Part shown: piece after piece, positions 42,265 to 49,768 of the stretch
Numbering within the stretch: the first letter of the stretch is position 1
Layout: every line of letters begins with the position of its first letter
DNA from: Mycolicibacterium setense
GTDB taxonomy: Bacteria; Actinomycetota; Actinomycetes; Mycobacteriales; Mycobacteriaceae
Direction of reading: 5' to 3'
DNA: 64,000 nt
Assembly (NCBI RefSeq): GCF_000805385.1
Contig: NZ_JTJW01000008.1
Coordinates: 248,001-312,000 of the forward strand
Made by a program: the position numbers and the translations under genes
The notes under the pieces: generated by a model
The model's database searches: none
What the model was told of the DNA's origin: nothing
The model's input: only the letters and a program-made list of their open reading frames with translations

Positions 42265-43818
42265 TCAGCCCAGGCGGCGCAGCACCATCACGTTGTCGAT
42301 CAGGGTGCCGGGCTGCCCGTCGGGTCCCGTCGCTTCCCGCTCGTCGGTCCCCACCCGTACCCGTTCCCATTGCGCGTCATCGAGGTTCAGCGAGTCGACG
42401 ACGTCGTCGGCGGTCGGAAATTCGAACTTCCGGACGTGCTCGGGGGCCCACGGCGGCGCGGCCCCGTGGTCGACGATGACCAGCAGGCCTCCCTCGGCCA
42501 CCGCGCCGGCGGCGCGACGCAGCAAGCCGGCACGATCCATGGCGATCGGTGACTGCAGGAACTGGGCCGAGACCAGGTCGAAGCGGCCGTCCGGGAGGCT
42601 CTCGGACAGGTCGTGGCGTTCGAACGCGATGTGGTCCGCCACACCGCGCTGTTGCGCTTCGGCAGCAGCCCGGGCGAGCGCGGTGTCCGAAACGTCCACC
42701 GCTGTCACCTGCCATCCCTGTTCGGCCAGCCAGACGGCGTCGCCGCCCTCACCGCAGCCGAGATCCAGCGCGGATCCGACGGGCAGGTCCGCGGCGATCT
42801 TGGCCAGCTGGGCGTTGACCCGTCCACTCCAGATACGCCCCCGCTGCCCGTAATGGCGTTCCCAGTACTGGGCGGTGACGGCGGTCTGGGCGGGCCACGG
42901 CGGCACCGGCAGACCCACGTCCTCGCCGAGCAGGTACTGAACGACGGCGGCGCCGGACTGGCTGCCCGACGCGACGGCCGTCGCCACCTGCGGCATCTGC
43001 GCACTCAGATCGCCTGCGGCGAACAGGCCCGGCACCGAGGTGCGGGCGAATGCGTCGACGACGAGGGCATCGGCAGCGATCGGTCCCGGCGCCGAGACGG
43101 CGCCGAGTTGCGCTGCCAGCGGTGAGCGTTGGTGCAGCGTGCTGGCGACGAGCGCGCCCCGCCTGGCCAGCCGGGTGCCGTCGGCGAACTCCACCGCCAC
43201 CAGTTCACCGTCGCGCGAGACGAATTGGGCGATCGAGCGTTCGTCCACACCGATTCCTGCGACGTCCAGCTGCTTGACTTGTGCCTCGTCCAGACCGCTG
43301 TCCCCGTTGGTGAGGACCACCAGGTCCTCGGTCCACCCACGCATCATCAAGGCCGAGTGCACGGCGCGGTCACCCTGCGCGATCACGGCGACGGGCGCAT
43401 CGCGCATCTCCCAGCCATGACAGAACGGGCAATGGAAAACCGAACTGCCCCAAAGCTCTTCAATACCGGCGATTTTCGGCGCCCGATACTCCATGCCGGT
43501 GGCCAGCAGCACTGTCCTGGCGCGCTCGCGGGTGCCGTCGGCCAGCTCGAGGACGAATCCCGGCTCACCCCGGACCACCTCGCCGGTGCGCACCTCCACC
43601 GTCGGATAGGCAGCCAACTCGGCGCGGCCGGCCGCATAGAGGTCAGCGGGCGCACGGCCGTCGCTGCCCAGCAGGCCACCGATCCCATGTGCGGCCAGGT
43701 TGCTCTGATTCCCCGCGTCGACCAGCAGCACCTGCCGACGGGCCCGGCCCAGTACCAGCGCCGCGCTCAGTCCGGCTGCCCCGCCGCCGACGATGACGCA
43801 ATCCCAAACTTTTTCCAT
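42265..43818 (-). CDS. thioredoxin-reductase-like flavoprotein fused to a SAM methyltransferase
   Basis: A 517-residue fusion. Residues about 1-305 are TrxR-like: FAD motif VGGGAAGLSAA (11-20), the redox pair Cys130/Cys133 in HCPFCHGWE, and the second FAD motif GLFAAGDLSAQMPQVATA. The usual NADPH glycine motif is degenerate (AQGDRAVHSAL where GGGDSA is expected). Residues about 315-517 are a class I methyltransferase of TehB/thiol type: YWERHYGQRGRIWSGRVN, SAM loop DLGCGEGGDA (352-361), and TAVDVSDTAL. The CPFCHG form is that of dithiol oxidases such as GliT and HlmI. A combined thiol oxidation and S-methylation role is inferred. The gene is divergent from an XRE-cupin regulator. Confidence 0.85.
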   Translation of the reverse strand: MEKVWDCVIVGGGAAGLSAALVLGRARRQVLLVDAGNQSNLAAHGIGGLLGSDGRAPADLYAAGRAELAAYPTVEVRTGEVVRGEPGFVLELADGTRERARTVLLATGMEYRAPKIAGIEELWGSSVFHCPFCHGWEMRDAPVAVIAQGDRAVHSALMMRGWTEDLVVLTNGDSGLDEAQVKQLDVAGIGVDERSIAQFVSRDGELVAVEFADGTRLARRGALVASTLHQRSPLAAQLGAVSAPGPIAADALVVDAFARTSVPGLFAAGDLSAQMPQVATAVASGSQSGAAVVQYLLGEDVGLPVPPWPAQTAVTAQYWERHYGQRGRIWSGRVNAQLAKIAADLPVGSALDLGCGEGGDAVWLAEQGWQVTAVDVSDTALARAAAEAQQRGVADHIAFERHDLSESLPDGRFDLVSAQFLQSPIAMDRAGLLRRAAGAVAEGGLLVIVDHGAAPPWAPEHVRKFEFPTADDVVDSLNLDDAQWERVRVGTDEREATGPDGQPGTLIDNVMVLRRLG

Positions 43819-43841
43819 GTCTCCGAGCTTGCCCAATCACA

Positions 43842-43878
43842 TGGCAAAGTGCCAAGCTGTTTTGCCATGGAGGCAAAA
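43842..43878. promoter_or_regulatory. candidate operator between the fusion gene and the XRE-cupin gene
   Basis: Two inverted repeats share TGCCA/TGGCA half-sites. TGGCA-aag-TGCCA is at 43842-43854, and TTTTGCC-atgga-GGCAAAA at 43860-43878 spans the ATG of the regulator (43867). The divergent starts are only 48 bases apart, so one bound protein could control both genes. Confidence 0.6.
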
Positions 43879-44448
43879 GCTGCCGAGTCCGTGGACATCG
43901 ACGCCCTGGTGCGAAGCCGGCTGCGGGAGTTGCGCGCCGAACGCGGACTCACGCTCGAAGACGTGGCGCGCCGCGCACAGATCGATGTCTCGACACTGAG
44001 CCGACTCGAATCGGGCAAGCGCCGGCTCGCCCTCGATCACCTGCCCCGGTTGGCCAGCGCGCTGTCGGTGACCACCGACGAGTTGCTGCGTGCGCCGCAG
44101 GCCGAAGACCCCCGGGTGACCGGCAGCTCACATACCCACCACGACATCACGTATTGGCCGCTGACTCGGCAGGGCCCGGCGGCGGGCTTGCACGCCTTCA
44201 AGATCCGGATCAGCGCCAAGCGCCGGAAGCCTCCCTCCGAATTCCCCGTGCACGAGGGACGCGACTGGATGTACGTACTGTCCGGACAACTGCGCCTGAT
44301 CCTCGGCGACCAGGACTTTGTCGTCAATCCCGGTGAGGCCGTGGAGTTCTCGACCTGGACACCGCATTGGTTCGGGGTCGTCGACAAACCGGTCGAGGCG
44401 ATCACCATCCTCGGCCCGCACGGCGAACAGTTACACCTGCACGCGTGA
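43867..44448 (+). CDS. XRE-family regulator with C-terminal cupin domain
   Basis: A 193-residue regulator. The N-terminal HTH (about 14-70) is LRELRAERGLTLEDVARRAQIDVSTLSRLESGKRRLALDHLPRLASAL in family layout. The C-terminal cupin (about 105-190) has HEGRDWMYVLSGQLRLILGD and NPGEAVEFSTWTPHWFG, the small-molecule sensing fold. The ATG at 43867 lies within a palindrome. It is probably autoregulated and controls the divergent fusion gene. It ends one base before the convergent RNase H/phosphatase gene. The ligand is unknown. Confidence 0.88.
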   Translation: MEAKAAESVDIDALVRSRLRELRAERGLTLEDVARRAQIDVSTLSRLESGKRRLALDHLPRLASALSVTTDELLRAPQAEDPRVTGSSHTHHDITYWPLTRQGPAAGLHAFKIRISAKRRKPPSEFPVHEGRDWMYVLSGQLRLILGDQDFVVNPGEAVEFSTWTPHWFGVVDKPVEAITILGPHGEQLHLHA

Positions 44449-44449
44449 C

Positions 44450-45559
44450 CTACAGGTAGGCCGTTTGGTTCACCAACCGCACCGAAGATCCTCCGTCGCC
44501 GTAGAACTCGGCGATCGACAGCGATGCCAGGTCCAGATGCAGCCGGTACAGGATGCCCTCGCCGGCATCGAGCGCCAGTCGCAGGATGGTCTTGATCGGG
44601 GTCACGTGTGAGACCACGAGAACCGTTGCCGCACCGTGGTCGGCGATGATCCGGTTGCGCGCCCGACGGACCCGGTGGGCCACCGCGTCGAAGCTCTCGC
44701 CACCTGGTGGTTCGACACTGGTGTCGCGCAGCCAGCGCCGGTGCAGTTCCGGATCACGTTGCGCGGCTTCGGCGAACGTCAACCCTTCCCATTCACCGAA
44801 GTCCGTCTCGATCAGATCATCGTCGACGCGGACGTCGATGCCGAGCGCCTTGGCCGCCGCCGTCGCCGTCTCGTACGCCCGCTCCAGAGGCGAGGTGACC
44901 ACCGCAGCGACGCCCCCGCGTGTCCCCAGGTACCGCGCGGCGGCGTCGGCCTGCCTGCGTCCCTCCTCGGTCAGCGCGGGGTTGCCGCGGCCCGAATAGC
45001 GTCGGGCGACGGACAATTCGGTCTGCCCGTGGCGCAGCAGCAGCAAGCGGGTGAGCTCTCCGGTGGCGCCGGTCCACCCGGGTGCGGACAGTGTGGGCTT
45101 CTCGGCCGCGATGGGCTCCTCCGCGGGCTCAGCCACAGGCGTCGCACTGACGATGCCCGCAGCGGCGTCCATGGCCTCGTTGGCCAGCCGGTCGGCATGG
45201 CTGTTGCGGGCCCGCGGAATCCACGCGTAGCTGACCCGCTCGAACCCTTCCGCCAATTCGGCGGCCCGGCGCTGCAGTGCGATCAGATCAGGATGTTTCA
45301 CCCGCCACCGCCCTGACATCTGTTCGATGACGAGCTTGGAGTCCATCGACACCGCCACCTCGGTGGCGCCCGCCTCGGCGGCTGCCTCCAAACCGGCGAT
45401 CAGACCGCGGTATTCGGCGACGTTGTTGGTGGCCCGGCCGATCGCTTCCTTGCGCTCTGCCAGCTCGACGGCGTGCTCGGCATCGAACACGACGGCGCCG
45501 TAACCCGCCGGTCCCGGGTTGCCCCGGGACCCGCCGTCGGCCTCGACGAGAACCTTCAC
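44450..45559 (-). CDS. bifunctional RNase HI / histidine phosphatase (Rv2228c-like)
   Basis: A 369-residue fusion. The N-terminal RNase HI domain (about 1-140) cuts RNA in RNA-DNA hybrids; its acidic residues lie in VEADGGSRGNPGPAGYGA, NNVAEYRGL, SMDSKLVIEQM and RARNSHADRLA. The C-terminal phosphoglycerate-mutase-like phosphatase starts LLLLRHGQTELS with the catalytic RHG and later has VVSHVTPI. The homologue in M. tuberculosis (Rv2228c) shows alpha-ribazole phosphatase activity, linking it to cobalamin synthesis. The GTG at 45559 overlaps the upstream stop (GTGA), so it is coupled to the zinc-ribbon gene. Confidence 0.92.
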   Translation of the reverse strand: MKVLVEADGGSRGNPGPAGYGAVVFDAEHAVELAERKEAIGRATNNVAEYRGLIAGLEAAAEAGATEVAVSMDSKLVIEQMSGRWRVKHPDLIALQRRAAELAEGFERVSYAWIPRARNSHADRLANEAMDAAAGIVSATPVAEPAEEPIAAEKPTLSAPGWTGATGELTRLLLLRHGQTELSVARRYSGRGNPALTEEGRRQADAAARYLGTRGGVAAVVTSPLERAYETATAAAKALGIDVRVDDDLIETDFGEWEGLTFAEAAQRDPELHRRWLRDTSVEPPGGESFDAVAHRVRRARNRIIADHGAATVLVVSHVTPIKTILRLALDAGEGILYRLHLDLASLSIAEFYGDGGSSVRLVNQTAYL

Positions 45560-46284
45560 TGCTTGATCCGCAACAGGATCGCCCCGCACTCGGGGCAGCG
45601 CAACACGTCATCCTCGGCGGCCGCGGCAATCCGCGCGCTCTCGCCGCGGTCGATCTCGATCCGGCACGCACCGCAGCGCCGGCCTTGCAGCAATCCGGCG
45701 CCCGCGCCACCACGGGCTCGCTGTTTTTCGTAGAGGTCGACGAGTTCGGGCGCGATGACACTCACCAGCCCTTCACGACGGGTTGTCGCCTGATGCCGGG
45801 CCTGGTCGATCTCCACGAGCGCGGCGTCGCGGGCCTGCTGGGCCGCTGACAGCGCGGCCTGCAGATCGTCGATGCGCTGCAACGCCTCGGCTTGTCGGCC
45901 CGACAGTTCCTCGCGGCGTTCCATGAGCTCCAGCAGGGAGTCCTCCAGGCTGGCCTGCCTGCGCTGCAGCGTCTCCAGCTCGTGCTGGATCTCGGCGACC
46001 TGCTTGGCGCCCACCGTGCCGCCGTCGATCAGCGCCCGGTCCCGGTCCTCACGCTGACGTACCGAGTCGATCTCGCTCTCGAGCTTGGTCACCTGGGCGT
46101 CCAGGTCCTCCAGCGCGATACCGAGGACACCCACGCCGTCGCTGGCGGCGGCATGCTCGGCCTGCGCCTCGTCCATCTTCTTCTGCTCTGCCAGGTTCTT
46201 GGCACGGTGCGCGAGGCGCCCGAGTTCGGCATCGACCTCGGTCAGCGCGAGAAGCGAACGTTGTTGTCTTACTTCGGCTTTCAT
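45556..46284 (-). CDS. coiled-coil zinc-ribbon protein (Rv2229c-like)
   Basis: A 242-residue protein made of a long coiled coil (about 10-180, Glu/Gln/Leu/Arg-rich heptads) and a C-terminal zinc ribbon with Cys204, Cys207, Cys230 and Cys233 (CGAC and CPEC). The fold resembles HP0958/FlgZ-like RNA-binding or scaffold proteins. Start ATG at 46284; the frame is open upstream but overlaps the next gene. Its TGA overlaps the RNase H GTG, so translation is coupled. Constant linkage to RNase H and Nif3 suggests a nucleic-acid role, which is inference. Confidence 0.85.
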   Translation of the reverse strand: MKAEVRQQRSLLALTEVDAELGRLAHRAKNLAEQKKMDEAQAEHAAASDGVGVLGIALEDLDAQVTKLESEIDSVRQREDRDRALIDGGTVGAKQVAEIQHELETLQRRQASLEDSLLELMERREELSGRQAEALQRIDDLQAALSAAQQARDAALVEIDQARHQATTRREGLVSVIAPELVDLYEKQRARGGAGAGLLQGRRCGACRIEIDRGESARIAAAAEDDVLRCPECGAILLRIKQ

Positions 46285-46312
46285 GCCCTGACTTTCATGT
46301 TGTTGGTAGCGA

Positions 46313-47461
46313 TCAGCACTCGACATTCCACGGGTCGGTACGCACCGATGACACCCGCACCGGGAGCGCGTCACCGAATTGCCTGCGCAACACCTCGGCA
46401 GCCTGGGCGCACCATGGGAATTCGGTGGCCCAGTGCGCCGCGTCGACAAGCGCGACCGGTGAGACCCGGCGGTGCTCGTCGGCCGGATGGTGGCGTAGAT
46501 CTGACGTGACGTACGCCTGCACATCGGCGCGGGTCACGGTGCCCAGCAATGAATCGCCGGCTCCCCCGCAGACGGCGACCCGCGACACCATGGCATCCGG
46601 ATCCCCCGAGGTCCGCACCCCCCATGAGGTGGCCGGTAACGCGGCCCTCACACGAGATGCAAACTCGGACAAAGGAATCGGTCGGTCCAGCGCGCCGATC
46701 CGGCCGATTCCCACATCACCGGGGATCGGTGCCAGGGCGAAGATGTCGAAGGCCGGCTCCTCGTAGGGATGCGCGGCGCGCAGCGCGGACAAGATGGTGG
46801 CGCGCAGCCGCGAAGGCGCGATCACCTCCACGCGATCCTCTGCCACCTGCTCGACGGTGCCCACCTCGCCGACAGCCGGGACGGCGCCGTCGTGCGGCAG
46901 GAACTGTCCGGTCCCGGCCACGCTCCAGCTGCAGTGCGAATAGTCGCCGATCCGTCCGGCCCCGGCGTCGAACAGTGCCTCGCGCACCGCGGCAGCATCC
47001 GCGGTCGGGACGAACACCACCCATTTGTCCAGATCGGGCCCCGAAGCCGCAGGCGACAGCACCCCGTCGACGGTGAGGCCCAGCGCCTGGGCCAGCGCGT
47101 CGGATACCCCGGGTGAGGCCGCATCGGCGTTGGTGTGCGCGGTGAACAGGGCGCGCCAGGTGCGGATCAGCCGGTGGATCAGGGCGCCCTTGGCGGTGTC
47201 GGCCGCGACGGTGTCGACGCCCCGCAGCAGCAGCGGGTGATGGGCCAGCAGCATGCCCCGTTCGGGCACCTCGTCGATGACGGCCTCGGTCGCGTCGACG
47301 GCGATGGTCACCGATTCGACCGGTTCGCCCGGGTCACCGCATACCAACCCCACCGAGTCCCAATCGTGGGCCAGGTGCGGCGGATACGCCGCGTCCAGTG
47401 CGGCGATCACATCGGCCAGTCTGACGCCGGCCCCCGGCACCGCCGCCGGTCGCGCGCTCAT
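46313..47461 (-). CDS. Nif3-like / DUF34 metal-binding protein
   Basis: A 382-residue Nif3-family protein (Rv2230c type) with a dinuclear-metal core and an inserted PII-like domain. Visible are the N-terminal block AHDWDSVGLVCGDP, the metal site LAHHPLLLRGVD, AHTNADAAS, and the late DAAHWATEFPW. The inserted segment VVFVPTADAAAVREALFDAGAG is typical of the larger bacterial form. Some members are GTP cyclohydrolase-type metal-binding proteins; the role is not settled. The ATG at 47461 overlaps the stop of the upstream cobC-like gene (ATGA). Confidence 0.88.
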   Translation of the reverse strand: MSARPAAVPGAGVRLADVIAALDAAYPPHLAHDWDSVGLVCGDPGEPVESVTIAVDATEAVIDEVPERGMLLAHHPLLLRGVDTVAADTAKGALIHRLIRTWRALFTAHTNADAASPGVSDALAQALGLTVDGVLSPAASGPDLDKWVVFVPTADAAAVREALFDAGAGRIGDYSHCSWSVAGTGQFLPHDGAVPAVGEVGTVEQVAEDRVEVIAPSRLRATILSALRAAHPYEEPAFDIFALAPIPGDVGIGRIGALDRPIPLSEFASRVRAALPATSWGVRTSGDPDAMVSRVAVCGGAGDSLLGTVTRADVQAYVTSDLRHHPADEHRRVSPVALVDAAHWATEFPWCAQAAEVLRRQFGDALPVRVSSVRTDPWNVEC

Positions 47462-48504
47462 TGCAGTACCTCCGTCATGGCGTCGATCAGTGCGGGCCAT
47501 TCCGGCCGCACTGCGGCGCGCAGGTAATTATCCGGCAGGCCCACGAAAGTATCGCAACGGCGTACCGCAATGCCCTTGCTTTCCAGATGTTTTCGCATCA
47601 GCTCCGCGTCGGGCACCGTGAACAGCACAAATGGCGCGTCACCGGCCACCACGTCCAGTCCGAGGCGCTCAAGCTCGGCGGCCATCGAGGTCCGCAGTTC
47701 GGCGAGTCGCCCGGCACCGGCGTGGGCCTCGGCCACCGCTTCGGGACTGCTGGCCGCGGCGATGGCCTCCAATTGCAGCGTGCCCAGCGGCCAGTGCGGT
47801 CGCGGCGCGGTGAGCCGGCTCAACACGTCGGGCGCGCCGAGGGCGTAACCGACCCGCAGCCCGGCCAGCGCCCATGTCTTGGTCAGGCTGCGCAGTATCA
47901 GCACGTCGGGCAGCGATTGGCCGGCCAGGGTCTCGGCCTCTCCGGGGATACCGTCGGCGAACGCCTCGTCCACCACGAGCAGCCGGCCCGGGCGGCGCAA
48001 CGCCAGGATGTCCGCACGGCGGTGCAGTACGCCGGTGGGGTTGGTCGGGTTGCCGATGACGACGAGGTCCGCGTCGTCGGGCACTGCCGCACCGGCCAGG
48101 GTGAAGGGGGACGGCAGCACCACGTGGTGAATCGGTATACCGGCCGCGGCCAGCACCGCTTCGGGTTCGGTGAACGACGGGGCCACCAGGGCGGCCGAGG
48201 TGGGCCGCAATCCGGCCAGCAGGGCGAACCCTTCGGCTCCCCCGGCCAGCAGGGCCACCTCGTCAGCGCTGCGGCCATGACGTGCGGCGACCGCGTCGAC
48301 CGCCCGGCGCTGATCGGCCCGGCTGGGGTAGCTGCCGAGGTCGGGCAGCCGGGACGCCAGGCGGTCGGTCAACCAGACCGGCGGACCGCCGGGGCGCACG
48401 TTGACCGCGAAGTCCAGCATGCCCGGCGTTGCGGCCTGGTCGCCGTGGTAGCGGGCGCCGGCACGGGCCCGGTCGCGGGTCCCGCCGTTGGGTGGGCAGA
48501 GCAC
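47458..48504 (-). CDS. cobC: PLP aminotransferase-fold enzyme, CobC/CobD type (Rv2231c-like)
   Basis: A 348-residue fold-type I PLP enzyme annotated in mycobacteria as CobC, the L-threonine-O-3-phosphate decarboxylase or aminotransferase that supplies the aminopropanol arm of cobalamin. The PLP lysine lies in RSLTKTWALAGLRVGYALG; NPTNPTG and DEAFAD are the ring-stacking and Asp motifs. The GTG at 48504 starts MLCPPNGGTRDRARAG. It is coupled by ATGA to the Nif3-like gene and divergent from ptkA (74 bases). A histidinol-phosphate-type transaminase cannot be excluded from sequence alone. Confidence 0.85.
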   Translation of the reverse strand: MLCPPNGGTRDRARAGARYHGDQAATPGMLDFAVNVRPGGPPVWLTDRLASRLPDLGSYPSRADQRRAVDAVAARHGRSADEVALLAGGAEGFALLAGLRPTSAALVAPSFTEPEAVLAAAGIPIHHVVLPSPFTLAGAAVPDDADLVVIGNPTNPTGVLHRRADILALRRPGRLLVVDEAFADGIPGEAETLAGQSLPDVLILRSLTKTWALAGLRVGYALGAPDVLSRLTAPRPHWPLGTLQLEAIAAASSPEAVAEAHAGAGRLAELRTSMAAELERLGLDVVAGDAPFVLFTVPDAELMRKHLESKGIAVRRCDTFVGLPDNYLRAAVRPEWPALIDAMTEVLQ

Positions 48505-48578
48505 CCCACGACACTAGTGGTCGGGGCGCTCAACTGGGCATCGGGAGGACCGCGCGCGGCATACGGGAGAATGGGCAC

Positions 48579-49256
48579 GTGACTGACACGCTGGAACTCA
48601 CCCGACCGCAGCTGGTGCTGTTCGACCTCGACGGCACCCTGACCGATTCGGCGGCCGGGATCGTATCGAGTTTCCGCCATGCGCTGGCCCAGGTGGGTGC
48701 CGCCGTACCGGACGGTGATCTGGCCGGACGCATCGTCGGCCCACCCATGCACGAGACATTGCAGGCGTTGAGTCTGGGCGAGACCAGCTTCGACGCAGAC
48801 GCCGCGATCGCGGCCTACCGCGCCGATTACACGAGCCGCGGCTGGGCGATGAACAGCCTGTTCGACGGCGTCGAGGCCGTGCTGGCCGATCTGCGAGCCG
48901 CCGGGGTACGGCTGGCCGTCGCGACGTCGAAGGCCGAGCCCACTGCACGACGCATCCTGGAGCATTTCGGTTTGGACGGCTATTTCGAGGTCATCGCCGG
49001 GGCCAGCCCCGACGGCGTCCGGGCTGCCAAGGCCGACGTGGTGGCCTACGCGCTGGCCCAACTGGAACCCCTGCCGCAGCGCGTCCTGATGGTCGGCGAC
49101 CGCATGCACGATGTCGAGGGCGCGGCCGAGCACGGCATCAACACCGTGGTGGTCGGCTGGGGCTACGGCGCCACGGATTTCAGCGGGCCCGGCGCGGTGG
49201 CCGCCCACGCCCACGTCGACACCGTCGCCGCGCTGCGGGAGGTGCTCGGTGTCTGA
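48579..49256 (+). CDS. ptkA: HAD-family protein, PtkA-like
   Basis: A 225-residue HAD hydrolase-fold protein. In M. tuberculosis the homologue (Rv2232) is reported as a protein tyrosine kinase that phosphorylates PtpA. Motif I is LFDLDGTLTDSAAG, motif II lies in LAVATSKAE, motif III is the Lys in AAKADVV, and motif IV is VGDRMHDVEGA. These are complete phosphatase motifs, so phosphatase activity is equally possible here. The GTG at 48579 has GGGAGA 8 bases upstream. This form lacks much of the N-terminal extension of the M. tuberculosis protein. It overlaps ptpA by 8 bases. Confidence 0.85.
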   Translation: MTDTLELTRPQLVLFDLDGTLTDSAAGIVSSFRHALAQVGAAVPDGDLAGRIVGPPMHETLQALSLGETSFDADAAIAAYRADYTSRGWAMNSLFDGVEAVLADLRAAGVRLAVATSKAEPTARRILEHFGLDGYFEVIAGASPDGVRAAKADVVAYALAQLEPLPQRVLMVGDRMHDVEGAAEHGINTVVVGWGYGATDFSGPGAVAAHAHVDTVAALREVLGV

Positions 49257-49764
49257 CATCACCCCTGAGCCGGTCCTGCACGTGACCTTCGTCTGCTCCG
49301 GCAACATCTGCCGCTCGCCGATGGCCGAGAAGATGTTCGCCCATCAGATCAGCGAGCGCGGATTGGCCGACGTGGTCCGGGTGAGCAGCGGCGGCACCGG
49401 CGGCTGGCATGCCGGTGACGGCGCCGACACTCGTGCCTGCCTGGTGTTGCGTGAGCGCGGCTATCCCAGCGACCATGTCGCCGCCCAGGTGTGCGAGGAC
49501 CACCTCGGCGCCGACATGGTGGTCGCGCTGGGCCGCAATCACCTGCGCATCCTGACCGATCTGGGTGTGACGGACGACCGGCTGCGGATGCTGCGCTCGT
49601 TCGACCCCCGCTCGGGCGCGCACGCCCTTGATGTCGAGGACCCCTACTACGGCGGCAAGTCCGATTTCGAGGACGTGTTCACCGTGATCGAGGCGTCCCT
49701 GCCGGGGCTGCACGCCTGGGTCGACACCGCGCTGGCCGACCGGAAAATCCTCGAGGAATCCTGA
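49249..49764 (+). CDS. ptpA: low-molecular-weight protein tyrosine phosphatase
   Basis: A 171-residue phosphatase. The catalytic loop CX5R is Cys16-SGNIC-Arg22 in FVCSGNICRSP, and the general acid is Asp131 in DPYYGG; Tyr133 and Tyr134 correspond to the pair phosphorylated in M. tuberculosis PtpA. In pathogens PtpA is secreted into host cells; in a fast grower an environmental or internal role is likely. The GTG at 49249 lies inside the ptkA frame, giving an 8-base overlap. SURF1 follows after 4 bases. Confidence 0.93.
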   Translation: MSDITPEPVLHVTFVCSGNICRSPMAEKMFAHQISERGLADVVRVSSGGTGGWHAGDGADTRACLVLRERGYPSDHVAAQVCEDHLGADMVVALGRNHLRILTDLGVTDDRLRMLRSFDPRSGAHALDVEDPYYGGKSDFEDVFTVIEASLPGLHAWVDTALADRKILEES

Positions 49765-49768
49765 TCCG

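Noticed and set aside
43129..43866. Long N-terminal extension of the XRE-cupin gene
   Set aside because: It runs antisense through the flavoprotein gene; the HTH family starts near 43867.
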